From assembly GCF_036662795.1 (NCBI RefSeq), contig NZ_JBAFWZ010000006.1, positions 105,027 to 169,026 on the forward strand: a stretch of 64,000 nucleotides of DNA, read 5' to 3'. Under the pieces are notes generated by a model. That model was not told the DNA's origin, searched no databases, and saw only the letters and a program-made list of their open reading frames with translations. Below are positions 49,544 to 58,499 of the stretch, in pieces; position 1 is the stretch's first letter; each line of letters begins with the position of its first letter. The translations under genes were made by a program, and so were the position numbers. Origin of the DNA: Lysinibacillus_B sp036662795. Lineage in GTDB: Bacteria > Bacillota > Bacilli > Bacillales_A > Planococcaceae.

Positions 49544-50767
49544 TTATTTTTTTTCAAATAGTTGAACAATTTCTAGTATAACTTCGGTTGCCTTTTCCAT
49601 TGTCTCGGCAGAAACGTATTCAAATTTACCGTGCATGTTTTCGCCACCTGCAAAAATATTTGGTGTAGGTAGACCCATATACGATAGTTGAGAGCCGTCT
49701 GTACCGCCACGAATAGGTTCTACGATAGGGGTAATATCTAGCTTACTCATCGCCTCTTTTACAATATCTACGATTTCCATCACAGGCTCGATTTTTTCGC
49801 CCATATTGTAGTATTGGTCCTCGATTTCAACTGCAATTGCAGATTCGCCGTACTCAGCTTTGATTTGCTTTTCTACCTCAAGGAAATGTGCTTTTTTCGC
49901 TTCGAATTTTGCTCGATCATGGTCGCGGATAATATAGCTCATTGTTGCTTCCTCAATATGTCCAGTAAAGCTCATTAAATGGATAAAGCCTTCATACCCC
50001 TCCGTTTTTTCAGGCACTTCATCAGCAGGCATCCCGTTTTGGAATTTGATTGCTGTTGTTATAGCATTGACCATTTTGTTTTTTGCTGAGCCAGGGTGCA
50101 CACTTGTTCCGTACGTTGTAACTTTTACTCCGGCTGCATTAAAGCTTTCATATTGAAGCTCGCCAAGTGGTCCGCCATCCATTGTATAAGCATAATCTGC
50201 ACCGAATGCTTCGACATCAAATTTATGTGGTCCACGTCCAATTTCTTCATCAGGTGTAAAGGCAACACGAATTTTTCCGTGCTTTATGTCAGGGTGCTTA
50301 ACGAGGTATTCCATCGCCGTCATAATTTCAGCAATTCCAGCTTTATCATCAGCCCCTAAAAGGGTAGTACCATCTGTTGTAATTAATGTTTGCCCTACAT
50401 AATTTTTTAAGTTTGGAAAGTAGTCAACAGACATTACTAAGCTTTCGTTTAGCTTAATATCCTTGCCGTCATAGTTGTCGATTCGTTGTGGATTCACATT
50501 CGTACCTGTAAAATCTGATGTTGTATCGACATGCGCTAAAAAGCCGATTGTCGGTACATTTTTTTCAGTATTAGCCGGCAATGTAGCGAATAAATAGCCA
50601 TTTTCATCTAATGTAATGTCAGTTAATCCGATAGCGGCAAGCTCATCCTTCAGTACGTGTAGAAGATCGAATTGTTTTTGTGTAGAAGGGGTTGTAGAGC
50701 TAGCAAAATCAGATTGTGTATCAATTTTGGCGTAGCGAATTAAACGCTCGATTAGTTGTTCTTTCAT
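49544..50767 (-). CDS. pepT: Peptidase T (tripeptide aminopeptidase)
   Basis: A 407-aa M20B metallopeptidase. AHVDTT holds metal ligand His79 and catalytic Asp81; GADDKAG, TPDEEIGRGP and the late GGENMHGKFE contain the remaining zinc ligands and catalytic Glu. It releases the N-terminal residue from tripeptides in the cytoplasm. GGGAGG precedes the ATG by 11 nt. Length matches the family. It lies 33 bp behind the lysoplasmalogenase-like gene on the same strand. Confidence 0.95.
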   Translation of the reverse strand: MKEQLIERLIRYAKIDTQSDFASSTTPSTQKQFDLLHVLKDELAAIGLTDITLDENGYLFATLPANTEKNVPTIGFLAHVDTTSDFTGTNVNPQRIDNYDGKDIKLNESLVMSVDYFPNLKNYVGQTLITTDGTTLLGADDKAGIAEIMTAMEYLVKHPDIKHGKIRVAFTPDEEIGRGPHKFDVEAFGADYAYTMDGGPLGELQYESFNAAGVKVTTYGTSVHPGSAKNKMVNAITTAIKFQNGMPADEVPEKTEGYEGFIHLMSFTGHIEEATMSYIIRDHDRAKFEAKKAHFLEVEKQIKAEYGESAIAVEIEDQYYNMGEKIEPVMEIVDIVKEAMSKLDITPIVEPIRGGTDGSQLSYMGLPTPNIFAGGENMHGKFEYVSAETMEKATEVILEIVQLFEKK

Positions 50768-50800
50768 GTAACGTATTGCCTCCCTTTGTGTCTGTTAAAA

Positions 50801-51448
50801 TTATTGTACCATCTTATTTCGAGATGCGGAATATTCTGTGATGCTAAGTGCGATGAAAATTTGCGCCCCATAATACGTGAACATAATAAGCTGATGTGAA
50901 TAGGGTACATCTAGGATGAACTTATTTAAAGCTAACACCGTATCGGATATAAGGAATAGCATGGCGCCAATGATTGCAAAGCGTGAGCCTGTTCTAAAGG
51001 AAGTCCAGCCCATCGTCAGAATAACAGCAACATAGGCAAATACGGCAATTGCTAGCACGAGCTCTCCGCGACCGATGAGCGTGCCGCTTATTACGCCGAC
51101 CATAATTACCCCTGCAAGTAGCAGTATACCTTTAGCGGCAGAGGGCACCTTTTGCTCGTTTGTTCCTAAAAAAGCCGTGATATAAAACAAATGCCCAATT
51201 AAAAAGCTCACTAAACCAATAATGAACCACTGAATAGTATAATCACCTATAGCACAAATAATAAGTCCAATGCATATCAGAAGATGATATCGAGGCACCT
51301 TTTCCTTTGATGTAAAAGCTAAGATGATAATGAGAAGCATAGGAATAAGTTTGAACAGCATTATTAGGCTATCATCAATCATAGAGATGAAAAATACATA
51401 AAATAAACCAAAGATTAATATGAGTGAAAGTAGAATGTTTCTTTTGAT
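50801..51448 (-). CDS. Lysoplasmalogenase family (YhhN) membrane protein, probable ATC start
   Basis: A membrane protein of about 215 aa with eight segments in the YhhN/TMEM86 pattern (LFKLIPMLLIII, then IGDY and FLIGHLFYI, with the conserved Asp residues). Such proteins can hydrolyse lysoplasmalogen vinyl ethers; the bacterial substrate is unsure. The first ATG (51382) has no ribosome site and would delete the first membrane segment. AAGGAGG lies 7 nt before ATC 51448, which gives KRNILLSLILIFGL as the first segment; a TAA lies just upstream in frame, so no standard start codon is available. Confidence 0.75.
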   Translation of the reverse strand: MKRNILLSLILIFGLFYVFFISMIDDSLIMLFKLIPMLLIIILAFTSKEKVPRYHLLICIGLIICAIGDYTIQWFIIGLVSFLIGHLFYITAFLGTNEQKVPSAAKGILLLAGVIMVGVISGTLIGRGELVLAIAVFAYVAVILTMGWTSFRTGSRFAIIGAMLFLISDTVLALNKFILDVPYSHQLIMFTYYGAQIFIALSITEYSASRNKMVQ

Positions 51449-51594
51449 AGAAATCCCTCCTTAAAGTTGCGTTCCATGTGCGTACAACACGAAACTTAAT
51501 TAGTCGAAAAGAAATGATTTTTTAAGCATCACTACATAAATATGAAACTTTTTTGTTAACTATACCGTATTACAAGAGAGAGAGGATGATTGCC

Positions 51595-53280
51595 ATGGGG
51601 CAGCTTATTTTACTGTCTATTATAGCTTCAATTATAAGTGTTGTACTAATTATTCCGCTATCAGGAAAAGTTTCGAAAGGCAAGTTAACCGTTAAGCAAC
51701 GAGGTATATTAGGAGCAACTGTAATCATTATTAGTTTTATATGTGTATTTTCCTTTGTGTATATTTCTAAAATTGATGTGCATTGGACAATTTTCTTGTA
51801 TGGTCTACCGGTTGCTGCATTAGTAGGGGCAATATTTGCAGTAGGTGTGGAGCAGAAGGTTAAATCTGCTATTGTGCTTGTAAGTATCATAGCCGTTACA
51901 TATTTTTTAAGTGCACCATTTTGGAATGCAGCAGAAAAATATGACTCAGCAGCAATGGTAGAAGAGGTAGAAATTGCACCTTTTGATGAAACAAAAACAC
52001 CTGCCAGTGTACCGCCGAAATTTGTGAAAAATAAAATGAAAAAGGCATTTGGGCAAGTACCAAATACGAGTTTTTATGAGCTAGGTAATTTGCAAATTCA
52101 AAGAGTAAATGGTCAGTATGTGTATATAGCGCCAGTTGAATTTTCAAGCTTGTTTAAATGGTTTAATGGCAAGACAACGCCAGGCTATTTTACGATGAGC
52201 GCGACAGATTCAAGTGATAATCCGAAATTTATCGAGTATGACATGACGTATGTACCGTCTGCGTTTTTAAATAAAAATTTAGAGCGTCATATGCGTCTTC
52301 AATACCCTACGCTTATTTTTTATGGAGAGCCACAGCTTGAAGTGGATGATGATGGAAAGCCTTATTATATTCGTTCGTATGGTGAATTCATTTCTGCACG
52401 AAACGGCTTTGATGTAAAAGGGGTCGTGCTTGTAGATGCAGCAACGGGGTCGTCAGAAAAAATACCTTTAGAGGATGTTCCGGCGTTTGTTGATGGGGCA
52501 GTGTCTCCAGAGGCTGTTAGCTTACAAAACAGTTATTATGGAAATTATGTACATGGATACTGGAATAGTATGTTTGGGAAAAGGGATGTTAAGCTTCCGT
52601 CAGACGAAGGGACTGAGGCTAACGTATCACCAATCTTTACAGAGAGTGGTGAAATGTATTACTTTACTGATTTTACAAGTCCGAAAGAGGGCGTAGACTC
52701 AATGTTAGGGTATTCGTTAACGAATGCCAGAACAGGTGAGGCCACATATTATACGGGGAATTTAGAGGAGTCCTATATGGATTCTCAAGGTGCATTAGAT
52801 ATTATTTCTAAAAAATTCATTGAGAAGGAATGGGAAGGCGAAATGCCGATCCTTTATAACTTCTATGGTGAGGCAAGTTGGTTAACGGCTGTACTTGATT
52901 CTAATGGCTTCTTACAAAATTATTTCATTGTATCTGCTGCGAATCCTGAAATTTCGGCGTATGCCTCTACACCAAACGAGGCACTTAAGGCTTACAAGAC
53001 CGCGTTATCGAAGGGAAGCTCTACTGTAGATGGCTCCTCAAGTGCGGAGGAAGCAAAAACGCAAGGAAAAGTAGAGCGCGTGTATAAGGAACGAGTGGGT
53101 GATTATACTCTTGTATCGTTTTTACTAGAAACAGGCGAGAATTTTATCGTAAGCTCTGAGGTTGTTCCGCTAGCTGTTTATCTAGAACAGGGCGATACAG
53201 TGTACGTGACATTTTATGCAACAGGGGAACAATTCCAACCTGTAAAGGAAGTAACGATATCAGGGTTACGAACACACTAA
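51595..53280 (+). CDS. Large membrane-anchored protein with extracytoplasmic domain, unknown function
   Basis: A 561-aa protein from ATG 51595 (AGAGG 9 nt upstream). About four membrane segments occupy residues 1-115; a long domain outside the membrane follows with repeated aromatic/Gly motifs (SFYELGNLQIQRVNGQYVYIAP, YGEASWLTAVLDSNGFLQNYF). A Ser-rich linker near 480 leads to a small C-terminal domain of OB-like beta pattern (TQGKVERVYKERVGDYTLVSF). I do not recognise a named family. It is monocistronic, ending at a strong terminator. Confidence 0.7.
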   Translation: MGQLILLSIIASIISVVLIIPLSGKVSKGKLTVKQRGILGATVIIISFICVFSFVYISKIDVHWTIFLYGLPVAALVGAIFAVGVEQKVKSAIVLVSIIAVTYFLSAPFWNAAEKYDSAAMVEEVEIAPFDETKTPASVPPKFVKNKMKKAFGQVPNTSFYELGNLQIQRVNGQYVYIAPVEFSSLFKWFNGKTTPGYFTMSATDSSDNPKFIEYDMTYVPSAFLNKNLERHMRLQYPTLIFYGEPQLEVDDDGKPYYIRSYGEFISARNGFDVKGVVLVDAATGSSEKIPLEDVPAFVDGAVSPEAVSLQNSYYGNYVHGYWNSMFGKRDVKLPSDEGTEANVSPIFTESGEMYYFTDFTSPKEGVDSMLGYSLTNARTGEATYYTGNLEESYMDSQGALDIISKKFIEKEWEGEMPILYNFYGEASWLTAVLDSNGFLQNYFIVSAANPEISAYASTPNEALKAYKTALSKGSSTVDGSSSAEEAKTQGKVERVYKERVGDYTLVSFLLETGENFIVSSEVVPLAVYLEQGDTVYVTFYATGEQFQPVKEVTISGLRTH

Positions 53281-53317
53281 AAAAGGGCTAGATGCTATTA
53301 TGCATCTAGCTCTTTTC
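53279..53317. terminator. Bidirectional terminator
   Basis: AAGGGCTAGATGC and GCATCTAGCTCTTTT arms pair with one wobble; it overlaps the 3' end of the convergent gene at 53298. Confidence 0.8.
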
Positions 53318-53705
53318 CATGTTGACGAAGACTATGCTGTTCTACAATATACTGTAGCATTTTTTCTTTTCGTGCCACGATTTGCTCGTCCTTATAAGGC
53401 TTTAAGCTATCAAATTCCATTTGCTGCTGCTTTAAAATTTCTCGCTCTTTCCCAAACTTGTCGGCAGGCTCTTGTTCAAATATATAAATTAAGTGGAAGA
53501 TTTGTAATAAGGCTATTTCAGGACTTTCTAAATTATATACAAATTTCATATGCCAAATATCTGTGTAGGATACGAATTGATTCACATAATCCGATGCGTC
53601 CTTGTATTTCTCTTTATCGATATAGGGCCCGATACTGTCATGTATTTTTGCAAGAGCTAGGTTAATATCTGCCACAGAAAGGTAGTATTTGCGCACTTTT
53701 TTCAT
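53298..53705 (-). CDS. Hypothetical helical protein
   Basis: A 135-aa soluble, helix-rich protein (YLSVADINLALAKIHDSIG, then IALLQIFHLIYIFEQEPADKF). The ribosome site before the ATG is weak. I do not recognise the family. It converges with the large membrane protein gene, and both share a terminator hairpin. Confidence 0.55.
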   Translation of the reverse strand: MKKVRKYYLSVADINLALAKIHDSIGPYIDKEKYKDASDYVNQFVSYTDIWHMKFVYNLESPEIALLQIFHLIYIFEQEPADKFGKEREILKQQQMEFDSLKPYKDEQIVARKEKMLQYIVEQHSLRQHGKELDA

Positions 53706-53933
53706 TTGTTGCTTTTCGATGGAATTGGCAACATAATTATTTGTAGTAATCTGAAAAACATCCCTTCATAATGAACATGAATACTACTATTTTAACAGAT
53801 ATATAGTATAAATATAACTAAAAAGAAAATAGAGTTATACGGACTTAGGTCATGTATAACTCTATTTTTATTATAGGTATTATGACAACTAGCTTGCATG
53901 TGACGTTGCAATGTGATTGTTAATACAGGATAT

Positions 53934-54668
53934 TTATTTCCAATTGAACCCTTTTGACGATAAAAATTCTTTAATAAATGGTCGTTTTTGATCAATTAAA
54001 AAATCAGCCATTTGCTTTGTCCACGTTGCCATCTTTTGGTTAGAGGAACGGCTCGCATAATATTGCTCCATCGTTGCATCATAATCATCTAAAAGCGTAT
54101 TATATTGCTCAACATCGTACGTATTTTCATGTAAAACAGCTTGTACCGGCAAGCGCGGCTTTGTTTCGTTTTTCTTTGTTGGTGTTCCAATTGTCATAGC
54201 GAACAGTGGGAAAACGAAATCTGGTAAATTGAATAGCTCGCTAATTTCAGCCGGATTTGTACGAGCGCCGCCAATATAACAAATGCCGTAGCCTGCAGCC
54301 TCTGCAGCGATAACAAAGTTTTGTGCAAAGAGCGAAACGTCAGCAACGCCAACGAGCACATTTTCTGCAGAATCCGCAACAATATCAATCCCGTGCTTTT
54401 GTCCTGCCACTTGAAGGCGCTTAAAGTCTACGCAAAATAGGAAAGAGGCACCTGCCGTTTTGAACTGGAAATCGTTTTTTGATAGTTCCCCTAATTTTTG
54501 TTTTTTCTCTTCATCTGTTACCCAAATAACACTATAGGCTTGTACAAAATGTGAGCTAGCTGCCATCTGTGCTGTTTCAATCAGATCAAGTACTGTTTCG
54601 CGTGGTATTTTTTCCCCTGTATATTTACGTACGGATGAGTGACTACGTAAAAGTTCTCTTGTCATCAT
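53934..54668 (-). CDS. NADPH-dependent nitroreductase, NfsA/NfrA type
   Basis: A 244-aa flavoprotein of the nitroreductase family: RSHSSVRKY (8-16) and AASSHFVQAYS (about 36-46) bind FMN phosphate, and GGARTNPAEI (about 133-142) is typical of the NfsA/FRP/NfrA group. It reduces quinones, nitro compounds or flavins with NADPH. GGGAGAGAAG precedes two adjacent ATG codons. A remnant of a second nitroreductase lies at 18545. Confidence 0.9.
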   Translation of the reverse strand: MMTRELLRSHSSVRKYTGEKIPRETVLDLIETAQMAASSHFVQAYSVIWVTDEEKKQKLGELSKNDFQFKTAGASFLFCVDFKRLQVAGQKHGIDIVADSAENVLVGVADVSLFAQNFVIAAEAAGYGICYIGGARTNPAEISELFNLPDFVFPLFAMTIGTPTKKNETKPRLPVQAVLHENTYDVEQYNTLLDDYDATMEQYYASRSSNQKMATWTKQMADFLIDQKRPFIKEFLSSKGFNWK

Positions 54669-54897
54669 ATACTTCTCTCCCTTAGTGAAAATGGGCTTGA
54701 ATGAAAGCCCTCTAAGCCCATATTATACTATTTATTATGACAAACCAATCCATTTCCTAGGACCTTGAAAGAGTAGTCCAAAAGTGTTCACTAAGATAAT
54801 CAGGGGAATCCTTGTAAGGAATACTTTAATAGCGGTGGATTTTTTGAAAAGCTAGTAGGTTAAAAAATAAATATTTCAGAAAATTTTCAATTAATAG

Positions 54898-54927
54898 TTG
54901 ACGGATTGATTTTTTGTGTTTTATACT
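54898..54927 (+). promoter_or_regulatory. Sigma-A promoter of the SAM riboswitch transcript
   Basis: TTGACG (54898-54903) and TATACT (54922-54927), 18-bp spacer, 33 bp before the riboswitch. The rest of 54669-54897 shows nothing that I can name. Confidence 0.65.
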
Positions 54928-54960
54928 GTGAAGCAACAGATGGAACATGAATTATATACT

Positions 54961-55068
54961 CTTATCGAGAGCGGCGGAGGGACTAGGCCCTGTGATGCCC
55001 GGCAACCAGTAATTCTTTTACTAAGGTGCTAATTCCTACAGATTCGAATCGGGATCTGAAAGATAAGG
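54961..55068 (+). promoter_or_regulatory. SAM-I riboswitch (S-box)
   Basis: Conserved S-box blocks appear in order: CTTATCGAGAGCGGCGGAGG, CTAGGCCCTGTGATGCCCGG, CAACC, AAGGTGCTAATTCC and GATCTGAAAGATAAG. CTTATC (54961) and GATAAG (55062-55067) form helix P1. S-adenosylmethionine binding leads to termination. It precedes metY, a methionine-biosynthesis gene, as expected. Confidence 0.97.
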
Positions 55069-55089
55069 GGAGGAAAACTTGCTCATTCG

Positions 55090-55125
55090 CAGCCCTCTTC
55101 TTAATTTGAGAAGGGGGCTTTTTTA
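55090..55125 (+). terminator. S-box terminator
   Basis: AGCCCTCTTC and GAGAAGGGGGCT arms followed by TTTTTT, directly behind the aptamer. Confidence 0.9.
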
Positions 55126-55235
55126 TTCGCTCATTTGCCAAGCAAGTAAGCCCTTGACTCATACGAAGAGAGGTTTAGTTTTCTAAATCCTCCTCAAACC
55201 GATTAGTCCATCGAAATTTATTAGGAGGAAGATAC

Positions 55236-56540
55236 ATGTCAAATTTAAAACCGGAAACATTATTACTTCACGGAGGTCAAAAGCCTGATCCTGTGACAGG
55301 TGCAATCGCGGTACCGATCTATCGCTCAACAGCTTATGCATTTAACGATACAGCTCATGCTCAACGACTTTTTGCACTTGAAGAACCAGGGAATATTTAT
55401 TCACGTATTATGAACCCGACAGTAGGTGTGTTTGAGGAGCGAGTTGCCTTACTTGAAAAAGGAACTGCCGCTGTAGCCCTGTCCTCTGGGATGGCAGCTA
55501 TTAGCTTTGCGATTTTAAATATTGCAGGGACTGGTGATAACATCGTTTCAGCAGGTTCACTGTATGGCGGTACGTATAATTTATTTGCTACAACTCTTCC
55601 ACGCTATGGTATTACAACTACATTTGTTGACGAGCGTGATCCAGAAAACTTCCGTAAAGCCATTAATGAAAATACTAAGGCAATCTATGCGGAAACAGTC
55701 GGCAATCCGTCATTAAATATTTTAGATATTGAGGCAGTAGCAGGCATTGCACATGAACATGGCTTACCATTAATTATTGATAATACATTCCCATCTCCAT
55801 ATGGTTCCAATCCAATTGATTTCGGAGCAGATGTAGTTATTCATTCAGCTACAAAATGGATTGGTGGGCACGGGACTACAATTGGCGGAATCGTTGTAGA
55901 TGCTGGTAAATTCGATTGGACACAGGGTCGCTTCCCAGGATTTACAGAGCCTGACGCAAGCTATCATGGTATTCGCTATGGTATTGATACAGCAACTGCC
56001 GCATTTGCAACGAAGCTACGTGTGCAACTGCTTCGTGATTTTGGTCCAACACTTTCACCTGATGCCGCATTTAACTTTATTCAGGGCTTAGAAACGCTTC
56101 ATCTGCGTGTAACGAAGCATAATGAAAATACAAAAAATGTCGGCGAATATTTACAAAAACACCCATTCGTGGAGTATGTAAATTATCCAGGCTTTGAGGA
56201 TTTTGCATCACATAATTTAGCGGAGAAATATTTGAAAAATGGCTTCGGCTCTATTCTCACATTTGAGATTAAAGGCGGTCGTGATGCAGGAAGAAATGTC
56301 ATCGATAATGTGGAGCTATTCTCTCATGTTGCGAATGTAGGAGATGCACGCTCGTTAATTATTCACCCTGCATCTACAACACATCAGCAATTATCCGCTG
56401 AAGAGCTAAAGGTAGCTGGTGTATCAGAAGGGCTCATTCGTCTTTCAATCGGCTTAGAAAATGTTGAAGATATTATTGCAGACTTAGACCAAGCATTATC
56501 AAAAGTTGCAGCCTCATTTGGCGCAGGAGCAAAAGCTTAA
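55236..56540 (+). CDS. metY: O-acetylhomoserine sulfhydrylase (O-acetylhomoserine aminocarboxypropyltransferase)
   Basis: A 434-aa Cys/Met-metabolism PLP enzyme. The PLP lysine lies in HSATKWIGGHG (about 208), and YSRIMNPTVGVFEERVALLE (about 55-74) is typical of MetY. It makes homocysteine from O-acetylhomoserine and sulfide in methionine synthesis. Length (about 430) favours MetY over the shorter cystathionine enzymes. AGGAGG precedes the ATG. Control by SAM is shown by the riboswitch. Homoserine dehydrogenase is encoded 0.9 kb downstream. Confidence 0.95.
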   Translation: MSNLKPETLLLHGGQKPDPVTGAIAVPIYRSTAYAFNDTAHAQRLFALEEPGNIYSRIMNPTVGVFEERVALLEKGTAAVALSSGMAAISFAILNIAGTGDNIVSAGSLYGGTYNLFATTLPRYGITTTFVDERDPENFRKAINENTKAIYAETVGNPSLNILDIEAVAGIAHEHGLPLIIDNTFPSPYGSNPIDFGADVVIHSATKWIGGHGTTIGGIVVDAGKFDWTQGRFPGFTEPDASYHGIRYGIDTATAAFATKLRVQLLRDFGPTLSPDAAFNFIQGLETLHLRVTKHNENTKNVGEYLQKHPFVEYVNYPGFEDFASHNLAEKYLKNGFGSILTFEIKGGRDAGRNVIDNVELFSHVANVGDARSLIIHPASTTHQQLSAEELKVAGVSEGLIRLSIGLENVEDIIADLDQALSKVAASFGAGAKA

Positions 56541-56552
56541 GTATATAACAAA

Positions 56553-56598
56553 GTTGTAGCGGTTTGACTCGTATCATTTCACGAGTAAATCGCTACAT
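56553..56598 (+). terminator. Terminator after metY
   Basis: GTAGCGGTTTGACTCGT and ACGAGTAAATCGCTAC pair over most of their length, followed by ATTTTC. Confidence 0.8.
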
Positions 56599-56653
56599 TT
56601 TCAATTAACTAAAATAGTGATAATTTTAATTCCTAGTATTTTTATAAGTATTA

Positions 56654-56682
56654 TTGACAATGTGTAGTACATAGGGTAATAT
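56654..56682 (+). promoter_or_regulatory. Sigma-A promoter
   Basis: TTGACA (56654-56659) and TAATAT (56677-56682) with a 17-bp spacer, upstream of the 132-aa gene. Confidence 0.65.
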
Positions 56683-56765
56683 TTACATAATGTAAAGGGA
56701 AATCCCCATCCATTGTTCCAAAACAGAATGAGACAGCTTACAAAATGATAAAAGGAGTGTTGACT

Positions 56766-57164
56766 ATGGGAAATGTCTACAGTGCACAAAATATTACTGC
56801 TTATTTCGTATATGAATTAAACGAAGTTGAAACATTTATTAATCAGAAGGTTATCCAAAATTTATTGGCGGCTGTTGATACTATGTGGAAGAAAACTTTT
56901 GGGCATAGTGCATTTTCAGAGGAAACACACGACCTTGCATCAACAGGCTATGTTGTAAATGAAGTGTACGAGGCATATAGGGAGCACGGGGGAGATCACA
57001 TCGTTATGCCAGCAAAGGAATGGTACTTAGCCTATGGTCAATTCCAGCTCGTACATCGTACATATGGTATACCAGCATTTACAAAAAAAGAAGAAATTAT
57101 CGTGAGAAAGATTATGGATCGTTATCGTGCAATATCCTCTAAAAAAATCTTGATCGCAGTATAA
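56766..57164 (+). CDS. Hypothetical protein
   Basis: A 132-aa protein from ATG 56766, 7 nt after AAAGGAG; an ATG at 56745 lies before that ribosome site. The sequence is soluble and helical with many aromatic residues (AYFVYELNEVETFINQK, MPAKEWYLAYGQFQLVHRTYG). No family recognised. A good promoter lies upstream, so it is its own transcription unit between metY and hom. Confidence 0.6.
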   Translation: MGNVYSAQNITAYFVYELNEVETFINQKVIQNLLAAVDTMWKKTFGHSAFSEETHDLASTGYVVNEVYEAYREHGGDHIVMPAKEWYLAYGQFQLVHRTYGIPAFTKKEEIIVRKIMDRYRAISSKKILIAV

Positions 57165-57421
57165 AATAAATCTGTGTAAAAAAGATGTCTAGTGTCCAAA
57201 GACATCTTTTTATTATTATCAATAGTAGAAACTCTAAATGTGTCGAAATGATGAAAGCTTTTTGAGGATGTAACCGCTTAATGTACATTTTACATAAACA
57301 TTTGTTCATCTAGGGGAGATTTTTCTTGTTTTCCTGTATAATATAAGATAGAATTTTTTTATGTAAAATTATTAGAATAATTTGTTTATATAGATTTATC
57401 GATGATTTTGGGGGAGACAAT

Positions 57422-58408
57422 ATGGCAACAATAAAGGCAGCCATCTTAGGATTTGGCACAGTAGGTCAAGGGATATACCATATTTTAAATGAAAAGCGTG
57501 AAGAGCTTCGTGAAAAGCTTGGTGTCGAGTTAGAGGTAGCGAAAATACTAGTAACAGACGCAAGTCGTGAGCGTGTACCGGGTACGAAGCATTTAATGAC
57601 AGAAAATATTGACGAGGTTCTCGCAGAAAAGGGCCTGCAAGTTGTTTTTGAGGCAATCGTTAATGAGGAGCCGGCGTATACCTATTTAAAACGTGCGGTG
57701 GAGCATAAATGTCATGTTATTACGGCGAATAAAGTGATGTTTGCAAAGCGTGGAACGGAGCTTCAGGACCTAGCGAAAAAGAACGGTGTTTTTGTAGGCT
57801 ATGAAGCGACAGTCGCAGGTGGCGTACCAGTCATTAAAACAATGAAAAATATTTTACTTGTAAACGACGTAAGCCGTATTCAAGGGATTTTAAACGGAAC
57901 AACAAACTATATCCTCACAAAAATGCGTGGAGAAGGCTGGAGCTTTGATAAGGCACTTTCAGAGGCGCAACGTTTAGGCTATGCAGAGGCCGATCCATAT
58001 AACGATGTTTCAGGTCAGGATGCATTTAAAAAATTAATGGTATTATCTTCTTTAGCGTTTGGAGAGCAACCAGATTGGTCAGAGGTTGAAGTGATCGGGA
58101 TCGATACGATTTCGACAGAAGCCGTTAAAGAAGCAACAGCAAAAGGTCTCCGCTATCGACATGTAGCGCAGGTAGATAAATTATCCGACGGTCGTATTGT
58201 AGGGAAGGTGGAGCCTATTTTAGTAGATAGTGAACACCCACTATACCCGATAGATGATGTATTTAACGCTGTTACAATGGAAACAAATTATATTGGGACA
58301 TTAACATTAGTCGGTCCAGGAGCAGGTATGTATCCAACTGCTAGTGTAATGGTAGAGGACTATGCAGAAATTATTGGCAAGCGTGCAGGCTTCGTCGTAT
58401 CGATTTAA
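57422..58408 (+). CDS. hom: Homoserine dehydrogenase, short form without ACT domain
   Basis: A 328-aa enzyme: GFGTVG (10-15) binds NAD(P), TANKVMFAK (about 101-109) carries the catalytic lysine region, and GILNGTTNYIL (about 160-170) is the family signature. It reduces aspartate semialdehyde to homoserine, the branch point to methionine and threonine. The usual Bacillus enzyme is about 430 aa with a C-terminal ACT domain; here it is absent, so threonine feedback through that domain is not expected. A second, full-length hom may exist elsewhere. GGGGGAG precedes the ATG. Confidence 0.9.
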   Translation: MATIKAAILGFGTVGQGIYHILNEKREELREKLGVELEVAKILVTDASRERVPGTKHLMTENIDEVLAEKGLQVVFEAIVNEEPAYTYLKRAVEHKCHVITANKVMFAKRGTELQDLAKKNGVFVGYEATVAGGVPVIKTMKNILLVNDVSRIQGILNGTTNYILTKMRGEGWSFDKALSEAQRLGYAEADPYNDVSGQDAFKKLMVLSSLAFGEQPDWSEVEVIGIDTISTEAVKEATAKGLRYRHVAQVDKLSDGRIVGKVEPILVDSEHPLYPIDDVFNAVTMETNYIGTLTLVGPGAGMYPTASVMVEDYAEIIGKRAGFVVSI

Positions 58409-58411
58409 TAA

Positions 58412-58461
58412 TGAAAGGCTTTTGGCTAACCGGATGTACCGGATGTCAAAAGCCTTTTTTG
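58412..58461 (+). terminator. Terminator after hom
   Basis: AAAGGCTTTTG and CAAAAGCCTTTT are complementary and are followed by TTTT; the loop itself contains a direct ACCGGATGT repeat. Confidence 0.85.
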
Positions 58462-58499
58462 CGACGAAAGCTCCACCGTTTGGCAAAGCAAAAAGGAAA

